DNA from: Flavobacterium sp.
GTDB taxonomy: Bacteria; Bacteroidota; Bacteroidia; Flavobacteriales; Flavobacteriaceae
DNA: 64,000 bases
Reading direction: 5' to 3'
NCBI GenBank assembly: GCA_024644655.1
Contig: JAHEHJ010000004.1
Coordinates: 31,275 to 95,274 of the forward strand
Below, in pieces: positions 8,225-18,554 of the stretch. Numbering within the stretch: the first letter of the stretch is position 1; every line of letters starts with the position of its first letter. The notes under the pieces are model-generated. The model searched no databases. It was not told the origin of the DNA and saw only the letters and a list, made by a program, of their open reading frames with translations. Made by a program: the position numbers and the translations under genes.

Positions 8225-9717
8225 TAGCGCGTATTTTGTGTAGCGGGTTTGCTTATCAATATTAATCCGATGAAAGTGATGAGTCCATTCACGATGATGA
8301 GTTCGTTGTCAAATGTATAGTCACCAAAAAGCGCTATGGAGTATTTGCTGATAAAAAAACAAATGGTTGGCGATAGTAAACAGATAAAAGGGACAAGCTT
8401 ATCGTGAACTGATTTGGATTTCATGAATATTCCAAACGCATATAGGCCTAATAGTGGGCCATAGGTATAGGAGGCTATTTTGAAAATCATTTTCACCACG
8501 GAGGCGTCATTTACTGCGTTGAAAATGACAATTACTAAAAACATTAGAAAGGAAAACCCGATATGAACCCAATGACGTGTTCGTACAATATTTGGTTTGT
8601 TTTGATTTTCGGCTTTGTCCATTCCTAAAAAATCCACACAAAAAGAAGTTGTTAATGCAGTTAATGCGGAGTCGGTTGTCGCAAAAGTTGCTGCAGTTAA
8701 TCCCAGTAAAAAAACAATTGCAGGAACAAGTCCTAACGATTTTAAAGCAATTTCAGGGAATAAAAAATCTGTGCGAGCTACCCCGTCAACCATAGGAATT
8801 GCTATTCCATTTTTTTCTGCAAACAGGTATAACAAGGCTCCTACACTTAAGAAGAAAAGGTTAATTATCACAAAAATGCCTGTAAAAGTGAACATGTTTT
8901 TTTGGGCTTCACCAATGTTTGCACAACTTAAATTCTTTTGCATTAAATCTTGATCAAGTCCAACCATAGCAATGGTAACAAAGATTCCTCCAAGAATTTG
9001 TTTCCAAAAATAATTGCCTTTTAAATAATCTTCAAAGAAGAATATTTTAGAGTAATTGCTTTCTTTTATAGTCTCAAAAGCTTGTAATGCTGTCATATCT
9101 AGACTTTTGCAAATGAAAATAATGGTTAAAAATACCGAAGTAACTAAGAAAAATGTTTGTAAAGTGTCGGTAATAATAATGGTTTTTAAACCTCCACGAT
9201 ATGTGTAAGCAAATATTAATCCGAGTGAAATTAAAACGGTTAAAGCAAAAGGTATATGAAAAGAATCGAATACATAACGTTGTAAAACGATTACCACTAA
9301 ATACAAGCGAAATGCGGAACCAATAGTTCTGCTTATTAAAAATATAGTAGCTGCCGTTTTGTAACTTATGGTACCAAGTCTTTGCTCGATATAGCTGTAT
9401 ATAGAGGTTAGGTTCATCCGGTAATAAAGTGGCAATAAAACTTTAGCAATAATTAAAAAGCCAATAGCATTTCCGAGTACAAATTGGAAATATTTAAACT
9501 GTAAGTCGGGATTGCCAACTTCGCCAGGAACCGAAATAAAGGTCACACCCGAAAGTGCAGTTCCAATCATGCCGAAAGCTACTAAATACCATTTTGAATT
9601 TTTGTTGGCTTTGAAGAAAGTGTCGTTATCACTACTTTTTTTACTTACCCAATTGGAAATTAAAATTAGTAAACCGAAATAAATAATTATGATAATTAGA
9701 ATGGTTGTTGGTGACAT
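8221..9717 (-). CDS. Sodium:solute symporter (SSS family)
   Basis: About 498 aa with 12-13 hydrophobic segments, matching the sodium:solute symporter fold. Recognisable core sequences include FGMIGTALSGVTFISVPG in the first unwound helix region, ISRTIGSAFRLYLV, YTYRGGLKTIIITDTLQ (the SSS signature region) and GLTAATFATTDSALTALTTSF. The solute is not predictable. I chose the ATG at 9717 (MSPTTILIIIIIYFG), since extending to 9741 would need a TTG codon lying inside a promoter-like TATTTTGG. It is divergent from recR and overlaps the preceding gene tail-to-tail. Confidence 0.9.
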   Translation of the reverse strand: MSPTTILIIIIIYFGLLILISNWVSKKSSDNDTFFKANKNSKWYLVAFGMIGTALSGVTFISVPGEVGNPDLQFKYFQFVLGNAIGFLIIAKVLLPLYYRMNLTSIYSYIEQRLGTISYKTAATIFLISRTIGSAFRLYLVVIVLQRYVFDSFHIPFALTVLISLGLIFAYTYRGGLKTIIITDTLQTFFLVTSVFLTIIFICKSLDMTALQAFETIKESNYSKIFFFEDYLKGNYFWKQILGGIFVTIAMVGLDQDLMQKNLSCANIGEAQKNMFTFTGIFVIINLFFLSVGALLYLFAEKNGIAIPMVDGVARTDFLFPEIALKSLGLVPAIVFLLGLTAATFATTDSALTALTTSFCVDFLGMDKAENQNKPNIVRTRHWVHIGFSFLMFLVIVIFNAVNDASVVKMIFKIASYTYGPLLGLYAFGIFMKSKSVHDKLVPFICLLSPTICFFISKYSIALFGDYTFDNELIIVNGLITFIGLILISKPATQNTRY

Positions 9718-9791
9718 AAACGTGTTTTTATAAAAAGCCAAAATACATAAATTATTCTCAAAAATTAAAATAATCTAAATTTCAAATCACC

Positions 9792-9799
9792 TATTTTTG
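9792..9799 (+). promoter_or_regulatory. -7 element immediately before recR
   Basis: TATTTTTG fits TAnnTTTG and ends only four bases before the recR ATG at 9804, so the transcript start would fall on or near the start codon. The -33 region lacks TTTG. Confidence 0.45.
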
Positions 9800-9803
9800 C
9801 GGT

Positions 9804-10424
9804 ATGGAATTTTCGTCAAAATTATTAGAAAAAGCAGTGAACGAAATGGCTCAATTGCCAGGTATAGGTAAGCGAACTGCTTTGCGATTGGTGTTGCATT
9901 TGCTGAAGCAGCCTTTAGAACAAACCCAATTTTTAGCAGAAACCTTGCAGACGATGCGAAGCGAAATTAAATTTTGTGTTTCCTGTCATAATATTTCTGA
10001 TGTTGAGGTGTGTGAAATTTGCAATAACCCGAAACGAAATCATAAGATTATTTGTGTTGTAGAAGATGTAAGGGATGTAATGGCAATTGAAAACACCAAT
10101 CAATTTAAAGGGATTTACCATGTGTTGGGTGGTAAGATTTCACCCATTGATGGAATTGGACCAAGTCAGTTGCATATCAATTCATTAGTTGATAAAGTAA
10201 AAACAGAAGAAATTGAGGAATTAATTTTCGCACTCAGTTCAACGATGGAAGGGGATACCACAAATTTTTATATATTCAAATTAATAAAAGATTTTCAAGT
10301 TAAAACGTCTACAATAGCGAGAGGTATTGCTGTGGGTGATGAATTAGAATATGCTGATGAGGTAACGCTAGGAAGGAGTATTTTAAATAGAGTTCCTTTC
10401 GAAAATTCCCTTAAAAACATATAA
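9804..10424 (+). CDS. recR: Recombination protein RecR
   Basis: 206 aa, normal RecR length, cytoplasmic. It acts with RecO (and RecF) to load RecA at gaps in damaged DNA. Domains in order: a helix-hairpin-helix (LPGIGKRTA, residues 18-26); a zinc finger with Cys58, Cys61, Cys70 and Cys73; a Toprim domain starting at [10 protein letters not shown] (~82-91); and the C-terminal segment with [20 protein letters not shown]. It is followed after 73 bases by the export gene of the polysaccharide locus, which has its own promoter, so recR is probably a separate unit. Confidence 0.97.
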   Translation: MEFSSKLLEKAVNEMAQLPGIGKRTALRLVLHLLKQPLEQTQFLAETLQTMRSEIKFCVSCHNISDVEVCEICNNPKRNHKIICVVEDVRDVMAIENTNQFKGIYHVLGGKISPIDGIGPSQLHINSLVDKVKTEEIEELIFALSSTMEGDTTNFYIFKLIKDFQVKTSTIARGIAVGDELEYADEVTLGRSILNRVPFENSLKNI

Positions 10425-10445
10425 TAAAATATCGTTACCTACATT

Positions 10446-10475
10446 TTTGTAATTAGAATTGAAAAACTATCTTTG
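10446..10475 (+). promoter_or_regulatory. Main promoter of the polysaccharide locus
   Basis: TTTG at 10446-10449, an 18-base spacer and TATCTTTG at 10468-10475 form a near-ideal Bacteroidota promoter. The start codon of the export gene lies at 10498, giving a leader of about 18 bases. It is the only strong promoter found before the long run of genes to 18534. Confidence 0.8.
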
Positions 10476-10497
10476 TTTGCTAATTTTTTAATACTCA

Positions 10498-11286
10498 ATG
10501 AACAAATCTAGTATATATCTTTTTGTTTTATTTTGTTTGCTATTAACTTCATGTGTTTCTACAAACGACATGATTTATTTGCAAAATAAAAACGAAACTA
10601 CCTCTGAGTCCATTTTGCCTTCAAACAATAAGCCATATAGACTTCAAACTAATGATATTTTGAATGTTACTATTAAAGCTATAGATTCAAAGTTGGTTGA
10701 GATATTTAATGTGGCTAATACTCAAAACAACACTAATATTAGTGAGCCTTCCAATTATTTTAATGGGTATGTAGTAGATGATCATGGTTCAATTCGATTG
10801 CCTTTATTAGGTGAAATAAATGTGCTAGGATATACAGTAGAAGAGGTTCGGGTTAAAATAGAAACTCAACTTAATGAGCAATATTTTAAAAAAGAGGCCG
10901 GTATATTTGTAATTGTAAAGCTTTCAGGATTTAGATATACCATTAATGGAGAGGTTTTAAATACAGGAACTAAAATTTTATATCAAGATAAAGTAAATAT
11001 CATGGAGGCCATTGCGAATAGTGGTGATATTACAGTGACAGGAAATCGAAAAGATGTAAAAGTAATACGAAGATATGCTCAAGGAACTGAAACTTTTAGT
11101 ATTGATTTGACTAATAGTAATGCGGTAAATTCGCCTTGTTTTTATTTGCAGCCTAATGATTATATTTATGTTAAGCCCCTTAAACAAAAATCTTGGGGAA
11201 CTGGAAAGACAGGTGTTGAATCTTTAACTACCATTATTTCAATATTGTCATTGGCTACTACCACCTATTTATTACTTAAAAATTAA
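10498..11286 (+). CDS. Wza-like polysaccharide export lipoprotein
   Basis: 262 aa. The N-terminus is a lipoprotein signal (hydrophobic LFVLFCLL with lipobox LTSC, Cys19). A polysaccharide export domain follows (LQTNDILNVTIKAID, then VVDDHGSIRLPLLGEINVLG), then an SLBB-type region (YTINGEVLNTGTKILYQ) and a C-terminal hydrophobic segment (TTIISILSLATTTYLLL). Members form the outer-membrane or periplasmic channel for capsule or exopolysaccharide. It is the first gene of the locus and is followed by its usual partner, the Wzc-like kinase, after 11 bases. Confidence 0.92.
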   Translation: MNKSSIYLFVLFCLLLTSCVSTNDMIYLQNKNETTSESILPSNNKPYRLQTNDILNVTIKAIDSKLVEIFNVANTQNNTNISEPSNYFNGYVVDDHGSIRLPLLGEINVLGYTVEEVRVKIETQLNEQYFKKEAGIFVIVKLSGFRYTINGEVLNTGTKILYQDKVNIMEAIANSGDITVTGNRKDVKVIRRYAQGTETFSIDLTNSNAVNSPCFYLQPNDYIYVKPLKQKSWGTGKTGVESLTTIISILSLATTTYLLLKN

Positions 11287-11297
11287 TATTCTAATCC

Positions 11298-13772
11298 ATG
11301 CTTGATATAAAAGATTTTTCTTTTTTTGATACCAAAAACAATAGCTTTGATTTCAAAGGTTTTTTGATAAAAACTACAAGTTATTGGAAGTGGTTTTTAG
11401 TTGGATTAATTATTACTTTTTCAATAGCACATCAGGTTAATGTTAGAAAGCAAAAAATATATGGAATTGAAACAACTATTGCAGTAAAAGAAGAGAATAA
11501 TCCATTTTTTACTTCTAATACTAGTTTGGTGTTTAATTGGGGTGGTACTTCTGATAAAGTGCAAATGATTTCGACTACTTTAAAGTCGAGGTCGCACAAT
11601 GAAATTGTGGTTGATCAATTGCAGTTTTATATTGATTATTACAAACAAACGGAGTATTTCTTGCAGGATGTTTATGGTTCAGTTCCTTTTAAGATACTAT
11701 TAGATAAGAATCAGCCTCAATTGTATGATCATTTTATTAAAGTTAAAATGCTATCTTACAATACCTATCAGCTTACTATTCCATTTCAAAATATAAATCA
11801 AAGTGTTGTAACATATTCCAATAACCGTATTTCACCAGTAGTTGTTCCAAATAAAGATTTTGTAAAAAGATATAAAGTTGGGCAAAATGTAAATTTGCCT
11901 TTTTTACATTGGAAACTTGTTTTAGAAGACTTGTCAAAATTTAAGTTGAATGAAGAAATATTAATTCGATTTAATTCTTTTGATGAAACAGTAAGTAAAT
12001 GCCAAGGAATAAAAGTGGTCATTGACGAAAAAGCTGGGTCAATTCTTAAACTTGGAATGGAAGGAACCAATAAAGCTAGGATGGTTGATTTTCTGAATGC
12101 AACGGTTGAATGTTTGATAAAAAGACAGTTAGATAACAAAAATAAGTTTGCTGAAAATACAATTGATTTTATTGATAAAACTTTATCTTCTATGGAAAAG
12201 CAATTAGAAGATTCGGGTAATGATTTAAAGGATTTTAGTAGAAATAATAGCATACTTGATTTAGAAGATAAAGGGGCTAATTTTAAAGAACAATTACTTG
12301 GTTTAGATAGCAAGAAGGATGAAGTAGAACGTAAAATATCTTATTTAAGTTCGTTAAAAGCCTATTTGAAAAATAGTGTGGATTTTTCTAAATTACCCGC
12401 TCCTACGGTAGCTGGTATTGATGACCCCAATATTGTTTTAAATGTTTCGAAATTAATTTCTTTGTCTATTGAACGGTCTGAAATGTTATATTCAACAAAG
12501 GGTCAGGTCTTTTATGAAAGAAAAGACAATGAAATCGGTGCAGTGAAAAAAGTACTATTAGAAAACAGCGGTTCTTTGAAAGAGGTATTAACTAATGATT
12601 TAAATGCCGTTAATACTAAATTACAATCGATTGAAAATGAAATTAAAAAGATGCCTGAAACCAATCAGGCTTATATTAATATCTCTAGGAAATATAATTT
12701 AAGTAGCAGTATATATGATACTTTTTTACAAAAGCGCAGTGAAGCTTCAATTGTTAAAGCAGCGAATTTATCAGATATACAGTTTATAGATCCCGCAAAA
12801 GATGTGGGTGGTGGATTATTAGGTCCTAAGACAACAGTTAACTATGTATTGGCATTCTTTATTGGATTGTTAGTACCTCTTATTTTAGTTTTTTTATTAT
12901 TCTTTATTAATAATACAATACAAAATATTGTTGATATTTCTAGTTTGACACAACTTCCACTTATTGGAATTGTTGGCTATAAATATTCAGATTCTAATTT
13001 AGCTGTATTTGAAAGGCCTAAATCAGCTTTGTCTGAATCCTTTAGAGCGATTCGTTCTTCGTTGCAGTTCATCTATAAGAAGCAAAGTTTAGAGGGTACT
13101 AAGACTCTTATGTTGACGTCTTCAATAAGTGGAGAGGGTAAAACATTTTGTTCCATTAATATAGCCACTGTTTTTGCATTAAGTGAAAAGAAAACCATCA
13201 TACTAGGTTTGGATTTAAGAAAACCAAAAATATTTGATGATTTTAATATTAAAAATGATATTGGTGCTGTTAACTATTTAATTGGTCAAAAAACATTAGA
13301 TGAAGTCATTCAACATACACATGTACCTTATTTAGATGTTATTACTTCTGGGCCCATACCTCCTAATCCATCTGAGTTGATTTTAGGGGATACAATGAAA
13401 GAAATGATTTTGGAGTTGAAAAACAGATATGATTATATTATATTAGATACACCTCCAGTAGGATTAGTATCTGATGCCATGGAATTAGCTCAGTTTTGTG
13501 ATGTTACATTATATGTGGTTCGACAAAATTTCACTAAAAAAGAAATGCTTACATTATTAAATAATCGAGCTAAAAGAGGTGAATTAAATAATATCAGTAT
13601 CATCTTTAATGGGTATGAGAATAAAGCTAAATACGGTGTAGGCTATGGTTATGGTTATGGCTATGGTTATAGTTATGGTTATGGTAATGGAAGTGGGTAT
13701 CATGAAGAGGATGAGCCTAGGGGACTGTTTGCAAAATTGTATTTTAAATTGTTCAAGAGAAAACAAGAATAA
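11298..13772 (+). CDS. Wzc-like polysaccharide co-polymerase and tyrosine autokinase
   Basis: 824 aa inner-membrane protein controlling polymer length and export. The N-terminal Wzz domain has a first membrane helix at ~30-50 and a long coiled-coil periplasmic part (~270-490). The second helix is at ~514-536 (LAFFIGLLVPLILVFLLFF). The cytoplasmic BY-kinase domain has Walker A SGEGKT (~610), the A' motif LGLDLRKPK and Walker B YIILDTPP (~712). The tail from ~780 is an unusually regular tyrosine cluster of G-Y repeats, the autophosphorylation region. It is separated from the Wza-like gene by 11 bases and overlaps the next gene by one base (TAATG). Confidence 0.94.
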   Translation: MLDIKDFSFFDTKNNSFDFKGFLIKTTSYWKWFLVGLIITFSIAHQVNVRKQKIYGIETTIAVKEENNPFFTSNTSLVFNWGGTSDKVQMISTTLKSRSHNEIVVDQLQFYIDYYKQTEYFLQDVYGSVPFKILLDKNQPQLYDHFIKVKMLSYNTYQLTIPFQNINQSVVTYSNNRISPVVVPNKDFVKRYKVGQNVNLPFLHWKLVLEDLSKFKLNEEILIRFNSFDETVSKCQGIKVVIDEKAGSILKLGMEGTNKARMVDFLNATVECLIKRQLDNKNKFAENTIDFIDKTLSSMEKQLEDSGNDLKDFSRNNSILDLEDKGANFKEQLLGLDSKKDEVERKISYLSSLKAYLKNSVDFSKLPAPTVAGIDDPNIVLNVSKLISLSIERSEMLYSTKGQVFYERKDNEIGAVKKVLLENSGSLKEVLTNDLNAVNTKLQSIENEIKKMPETNQAYINISRKYNLSSSIYDTFLQKRSEASIVKAANLSDIQFIDPAKDVGGGLLGPKTTVNYVLAFFIGLLVPLILVFLLFFINNTIQNIVDISSLTQLPLIGIVGYKYSDSNLAVFERPKSALSESFRAIRSSLQFIYKKQSLEGTKTLMLTSSISGEGKTFCSINIATVFALSEKKTIILGLDLRKPKIFDDFNIKNDIGAVNYLIGQKTLDEVIQHTHVPYLDVITSGPIPPNPSELILGDTMKEMILELKNRYDYIILDTPPVGLVSDAMELAQFCDVTLYVVRQNFTKKEMLTLLNNRAKRGELNNISIIFNGYENKAKYGVGYGYGYGYGYSYGYGNGSGYHEEDEPRGLFAKLYFKLFKRKQE
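13637..13702 (+). repeat. GGYTAT hexanucleotide-type repeat encoding the Wzc tyrosine tail
   Basis: About ten tandem near-copies of GGCTAT/GGTTAT encode alternating Gly-Tyr. The unit is a multiple of three, so slippage would change the number of tyrosines without a frameshift. Confidence 0.8.
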
Positions 13773-14746
13773 TGGATTTGAAATCGATACTTATTACAGG
13801 AGGAGCAGGCTTTATTGGATCTAACCTATGTGAATATTTTTTATATAAAGGATATAGAGTGGTATGTTTGGATAATTTTTCAACAGGTCATAGGTATAAT
13901 ATTGAATCTTTTTTAGATCATTCTAATTTCAGATTAATAGAAGGAGATATTAGGGAAATTGAAACTTGTGAACAAGCTGCCCAAAATATTGATTATGTCT
14001 TACATCAGGCGGCTTTAGGGTCTGTTCCTCGATCTATTAATGATCCAATTACCACTAATGAAGTTAATGTGACGGGGTTTTTAAATATGTTGACTGCTTC
14101 TAGAGATGCTGGAGTAAAAAGATTTGTATATGCAGCTAGTTCTTCTACATATGGTGATTCTGAGAGCTTGCCAAAGATAGAGGAGCAAATAGGTAAGCCA
14201 CTTTCTCCCTATGCCATTACCAAGTATGTAAATGAATTGTATGCTGAGATATTTGGAAAAACTTATGGAATGGAGACTATAGGTTTGCGGTATTTTAATG
14301 TATTTGGGAAAAGGCAAGATCCCAATGGAGCTTATGCTGCAGTAATTCCTAAATTTGTGATGCAATTAATAAATCATGATAGCCCAGTTATTAATGGGAC
14401 AGGGGATTATTCACGAGATTTTACATATATAAAAAATGTAATTCAAATGAATGAGTTAGCAATGTTAACCTCTAATCCATTAGCCATAAATACTGTATTT
14501 AATACTGCATTTGGAGATAGAACTACTTTGAATGATATGGTAAATAATTTGAAGTTATATCTTTCGGAATTTGATTCGAAAATTGCGGATGTAAAGATTG
14601 TTTATGGCCCAAATAGAATTGGTGATATTCCCCATTCGTTGGCAAGTATAGAAAAAGCAAAAAAAGAACTTAATTATAATCCTGAATATTCATTTGAATT
14701 GGGCTTAAAAGAAGCTGTAGAATGGTATTGGGAAAATTTGAAATAA
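13772..14746 (+). CDS. wbpP: UDP-N-acetylglucosamine 4-epimerase, WbpP/TviC type
   Basis: 324 aa extended SDR. The NAD-binding loop GGAGFIGSN is at the N-terminus, the catalytic region SSSTYGDS is in the middle, and YAITK supplies the Tyr-x-x-x-Lys pair. The stretch [15 protein letters not shown] is a signature of the WbpP/TviC subgroup, which interconverts UDP-GlcNAc and UDP-GalNAc. A WbpO/TviB-type dehydrogenase lies two genes on, so the pair probably makes UDP-GalNAcA. The start codon overlaps the wzc stop by one base, indicating translational coupling. UDP-Glc/UDP-Gal activity remains possible. Confidence 0.88.
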   Translation: MDLKSILITGGAGFIGSNLCEYFLYKGYRVVCLDNFSTGHRYNIESFLDHSNFRLIEGDIREIETCEQAAQNIDYVLHQAALGSVPRSINDPITTNEVNVTGFLNMLTASRDAGVKRFVYAASSSTYGDSESLPKIEEQIGKPLSPYAITKYVNELYAEIFGKTYGMETIGLRYFNVFGKRQDPNGAYAAVIPKFVMQLINHDSPVINGTGDYSRDFTYIKNVIQMNELAMLTSNPLAINTVFNTAFGDRTTLNDMVNNLKLYLSEFDSKIADVKIVYGPNRIGDIPHSLASIEKAKKELNYNPEYSFELGLKEAVEWYWENLK

Positions 14747-14753
14747 TAATAAA

Positions 14754-16148
14754 ATGAAGATTACAAATATTTGTTGTATTGGAGCAGGTTATGTAGGAGG
14801 TCCTACTATGGCTGTTATTGCTGAAAAATGTCCGCATATTAAAGTTACAGTTGTTGATTTGAATGAAAAAAGGATAGCGGATTGGAATGATTCCGATATC
14901 AATAACATACCTATTTACGAACCAGGTTTACATGAGATAGTTTCAAAGGCAAGAGGTAAAAACCTTTTTTTCTCTACAGATGTTGATAAAGCCATTGATG
15001 AGGCAGATTTAATATTTATTTCTGTTAATACTCCAACTAAAACCTATGGAACTGGTAAGGGTATGGCGGCTGACTTAAAACACATTGAATTATGTGCTCG
15101 TCAAATTGCAAAGATTGCTAAAAACGACAAAATTATTGTTGAAAAATCAACACTTCCTGTGCGTACCGCAGAGGCACTTAAATCTATATTAGAAAATACA
15201 GGTAATGGTGTTCGTTTCCAAATTTTATCAAATCCCGAGTTTTTGGCTGAGGGTACTGCTGTAGCTGATTTGTTAAATCCGGATCGAGTATTGATAGGTG
15301 GAGAGACAAATAGTGAAGGACAAAAAGCAATAGAAGCATTAGTTGAAGTGTATTCTAATTGGGTACCTAAAGAACGTATATTAAAAACAAATGTATGGTC
15401 ATCTGAATTGTCCAAATTAACAGCCAATGCTTTCTTGGCTCAACGTGTTTCCTCTATAAATGCAATTTCTGAATTGTGTGAAAAAACAGAAGCTAATGTA
15501 AATGAAGTTGCTAAAGCAATTGGAATGGATAGTCGTATTGGTTCTAAATTTTTAAAAGCGAGTGTTGGATTTGGAGGGTCATGTTTTCAGAAAGACATTT
15601 TGAATCTTGTTTATATTTCTAAAGCTTTTGGATTGAATGAGGTAGCCGATTATTGGGAGCAAGTTATTATTATGAATGACCATCAAAAGAGACGATTTTC
15701 TAAAAACATTGTTCAAACATTATACAATACCGTTTCAGGAAAAAAAATCACTTTTTTAGGTTGGGCTTTCAAGAAAGACACAAATGATACAAGAGAATCA
15801 GCGGCAATTTATATAGCAGATGATTTGATTAATGAGCAGGCAAATATTGCGCTTTATGATCCTAAAGTATCTCGAAAACAAGTCCTAATGGATTTGGATT
15901 ATTTGGCTACACGAAATCCGGAGTTAAATGAAAAACAGACTGAAAGTTTTGAAGACCCATATAAAGCATGTCATCAAGCACATGCCATTGCTCTTTTAAC
16001 GGAATGGGATGAATTTAAAACTTACGATTGGCAAAAAATATACGATGGTATGTTAAAGCCTGCTTTTATATTTGATGGAAGAAATATTTTGGATGGTGAT
16101 GCAATGAGAGCGATTGGTTTTGTATACCAATCGATAGGCTCTAAATAA
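14754..16148 (+). CDS. ugd: UDP-glucose 6-dehydrogenase
   Basis: 464 aa, close to the length of the animal-type UDP-glucose dehydrogenases and longer than typical bacterial forms. It oxidises UDP-glucose to UDP-glucuronate with two NAD+. Motifs: N-terminal Rossmann loop [65 protein letters not shown], and the catalytic cysteine in [10 protein letters not shown] (about Cys277). The C-terminal domain has [18 protein letters not shown]. The product can feed the 4-epimerase encoded at 34073. It is spaced seven bases from the epimerase gene upstream. Confidence 0.95.
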   Translation: MKITNICCIGAGYVGGPTMAVIAEKCPHIKVTVVDLNEKRIADWNDSDINNIPIYEPGLHEIVSKARGKNLFFSTDVDKAIDEADLIFISVNTPTKTYGTGKGMAADLKHIELCARQIAKIAKNDKIIVEKSTLPVRTAEALKSILENTGNGVRFQILSNPEFLAEGTAVADLLNPDRVLIGGETNSEGQKAIEALVEVYSNWVPKERILKTNVWSSELSKLTANAFLAQRVSSINAISELCEKTEANVNEVAKAIGMDSRIGSKFLKASVGFGGSCFQKDILNLVYISKAFGLNEVADYWEQVIIMNDHQKRRFSKNIVQTLYNTVSGKKITFLGWAFKKDTNDTRESAAIYIADDLINEQANIALYDPKVSRKQVLMDLDYLATRNPELNEKQTESFEDPYKACHQAHAIALLTEWDEFKTYDWQKIYDGMLKPAFIFDGRNILDGDAMRAIGFVYQSIGSK

Positions 16149-16179
16149 TTAAAGACAAAAATATTTTTTGAAATATACT

Positions 16180-17457
16180 ATGGCTTCAAAAATAGCAATA
16201 ATAGGATTGGGATATGTGGGGTTGCCTTTAGCAAGATTATTTGCTACAAAATATTCCGTAATTGGGTTTGATATTAATAAAAAAAGAATTGATGATTTAA
16301 ATCTAGGGCACGATTACACCCTTGAAATAGATGAAAATCAATTGAAATCGGTATTGGTTTCTAATTCAGAATCAGATAAAGGATTGTATTGTACAAATAA
16401 TATTGAAACGATTGCTTCTTGTAATGTGTATATCGTTACCGTTCCTACCCCTGTTGATAAAAATAACAAGCCTGATTTAACACCTTTATATAAATCAAGT
16501 GAAACTGTAGGTAAAGTTTTGAAAAAAGGAGATGTTGTCATTTATGAATCTACAGTGTATCCGGGTGTCACTGAAGAAGAGTGTGTGCCAGTCTTAGAGA
16601 AAATAAGTGGATTAAAATTCAATATCGATTTTTTTGCAGGATATTCACCGGAACGAATTAATCCAGGAGATAAAGAACATACGGTTGAGAAAATTTTAAA
16701 AGTTACTTCAGGTTCAACACCTGAAATTGGGATTTTTGTTAATGAGTTATATAAATCGGTTATTGTTGCGGGTACTCATTTAGCGCCTAGTATAAAAGTG
16801 GCAGAAGCTGCAAAAGTTATTGAAAATTCTCAGCGGGATATAAATATTGCCTTTGTTAATGAATTATCTAAAATATTTAATTTGTTAGAAATAGATACTC
16901 ATGATGTCTTAAAAGCGGCTGGAACTAAATGGAATTTTCTTCCTTTTAAACCAGGATTAGTTGGTGGACATTGTATTGGGGTTGATCCGTATTATTTAGC
17001 TCAAAAAGCCCAAGAGAAGGGGTATCATCCTGAAATTATATTAGCTGGAAGAAGATTAAATGATAGTATGGGTGAATATGTAGCTTCACAAGTTGTCAAA
17101 TTGATGATTAAAAAAGGCATTGCAATACATGGTGCTCATTTATTGATGTTAGGATTTACATTTAAAGAAAATTGTCCAGATGTTAGAAATACAAAAATAG
17201 TTGATGTAGTATCAGCATTGAAAGATTATGGAATTCAGGTTTCCATTTATGATCCATGGGCTAAAACAGATGAAGTGTGGCATGAATATCAATTAAAAAC
17301 TGTAAATAAAGTACCTGAAAATACTTTTGATGCTATAGTTTTAGGTGTGGCTCATCAAGAGTTTTTCGATTTAGATTTTTCAAAATTAAGAAATGAGAAT
17401 TCTATAATATTTGATGTAAAAGGAGTTTTAACAATTCAAGTAGATGGTAAACTTTAA
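16180..17457 (+). CDS. wbpO: UDP-N-acetylhexosamine 6-dehydrogenase, WbpO/TviB type
   Basis: 425 aa from the ATG at 16180 ([18 protein letters not shown]); the frame extends to a TTG at 16168 but the ATG fits the Rossmann start better. It is a nucleotide-sugar dehydrogenase: [45 protein letters not shown], the catalytic cysteine in [14 protein letters not shown] (Cys265) and [15 protein letters not shown]. The TviB/WbpO group oxidises UDP-GalNAc (or UDP-GlcNAc) to the uronic acid. With WbpP nearby, UDP-GalNAcA is the likely product; the precise substrate is inferred. Confidence 0.9.
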   Translation: MASKIAIIGLGYVGLPLARLFATKYSVIGFDINKKRIDDLNLGHDYTLEIDENQLKSVLVSNSESDKGLYCTNNIETIASCNVYIVTVPTPVDKNNKPDLTPLYKSSETVGKVLKKGDVVIYESTVYPGVTEEECVPVLEKISGLKFNIDFFAGYSPERINPGDKEHTVEKILKVTSGSTPEIGIFVNELYKSVIVAGTHLAPSIKVAEAAKVIENSQRDINIAFVNELSKIFNLLEIDTHDVLKAAGTKWNFLPFKPGLVGGHCIGVDPYYLAQKAQEKGYHPEIILAGRRLNDSMGEYVASQVVKLMIKKGIAIHGAHLLMLGFTFKENCPDVRNTKIVDVVSALKDYGIQVSIYDPWAKTDEVWHEYQLKTVNKVPENTFDAIVLGVAHQEFFDLDFSKLRNENSIIFDVKGVLTIQVDGKL

Positions 17458-17478
17458 TTAATTATTTAATTGTTATTT

Positions 17479-18534
17479 ATGATAAAACCACTTACATCTC
17501 TTCGTTTTGTTTTTGCATTAATGGTTTTTTCAAGTCATTTGATTAACTTTTTAAAAGGAAATGAAATATACAATTCATATTTTTTAGAAGGAAAATTTGG
17601 GGTTAGTTTTTTTTTTATTTTAAGTGGTTTTATTTTATCATTCAATTATAAAAATAAGTTTTTAGAAAAAAAGGATTTCAAGAAGTTTTATATATCAAGA
17701 ATAGCAAGAATATATCCTGTTCATATTTTAACTTTAATAATTGCTTTACCATTATCTTTAGGCGGTTTTTTTTTAAAACCTTTTGTTTGGTTTATTAAGT
17801 TTCTTTTAAATCTTCTATTATTACATTCATTTATTCCAATAAAGAATTTTTATTTTTCTTTTAATGGACCTAGTTGGAGTATTTCAGATGAAATGTTTTT
17901 TTATCTATTATTTCCTTTCTTTATTTTAATGTTCAATAAAATAAAGTTATCTAAATTCTATAGCTTTGTATTCATATTACTCATATCCTTATCTATTCAA
18001 TTTTTCCCTGATACAATTGTTAATGGATATTTCTATGTTAATCCCTTTTTTAGAATAACAGATTTTATAATAGGCATTCTTATATTTTATATATATGATT
18101 CTAAAAAAGTTGAAGCGTATATAAAGTATAAAAATACCTTTACATTTATAGAAATTGGTTCAATTATACTGTTTTTTATTTTCTTTACTTTTCATAAATA
18201 TATTCCCTTTGGTTATAGATTATTTGGATATTATTGGATTCCAATGTCTTTATTGATTTTAATCTTTTCCTATCAATCTGGATATATTTCAAAATTATTA
18301 TCTGGAAAGATGATGATTGTTTTAGGAGAAATAAGTTTTAGTTTTTATTTAATTCATCAATTAATAATAAAATTTATTTATGCTCTTAATAAAAAAATGC
18401 ATTGGACAGAAAATGGAATCTTATTAATATTAGTTGTATTTTTTATTTCATTAATTTTAAGTTACTTAATGTATAATTTTATTGAATTACCATCAAATCG
18501 ATATTTAAAAAATAAATTAATAAAAAAAGATTAA
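17479..18534 (+). CDS. Acyltransferase 3 family membrane protein (probable polysaccharide O-acyltransferase)
   Basis: About 351 aa with ten or so membrane segments, starting at the ATG 17479 (MIKPLTSLRFVFAL), which matches the usual family N-terminus; a TTG nine bases upstream is less likely. Family landmarks: RFVFALMVFSSHL with the conserved His, FGVSFFFILSGFILSF, the YISRIARIYPVH motif, and GPSWSISDEMFFYLLFP. Members transfer acetyl or succinyl groups to extracellular sugars. Base composition is visibly more AT-rich than in the dehydrogenase genes before it. Confidence 0.9.
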   Translation: MIKPLTSLRFVFALMVFSSHLINFLKGNEIYNSYFLEGKFGVSFFFILSGFILSFNYKNKFLEKKDFKKFYISRIARIYPVHILTLIIALPLSLGGFFLKPFVWFIKFLLNLLLLHSFIPIKNFYFSFNGPSWSISDEMFFYLLFPFFILMFNKIKLSKFYSFVFILLISLSIQFFPDTIVNGYFYVNPFFRITDFIIGILIFYIYDSKKVEAYIKYKNTFTFIEIGSIILFFIFFTFHKYIPFGYRLFGYYWIPMSLLILIFSYQSGYISKLLSGKMMIVLGEISFSFYLIHQLIIKFIYALNKKMHWTENGILLILVVFFISLILSYLMYNFIELPSNRYLKNKLIKKD

Positions 18535-18554
18535 TTCTAATTATTTTCAAACAT

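Noticed and set aside
9718..9741. Eight-codon extension of the symporter from a TTG
   Set aside because: It needs a non-ATG start lying inside a promoter-like TATTTTGG; the ATG at 9717 matches the family N-terminus.
13584..13766. 60-codon minus-strand frame opposite the Wzc tail
   Set aside because: It is a product of the GGYTAT repeat giving an Ile-Thr alternation on the other strand; no coding signal of its own.
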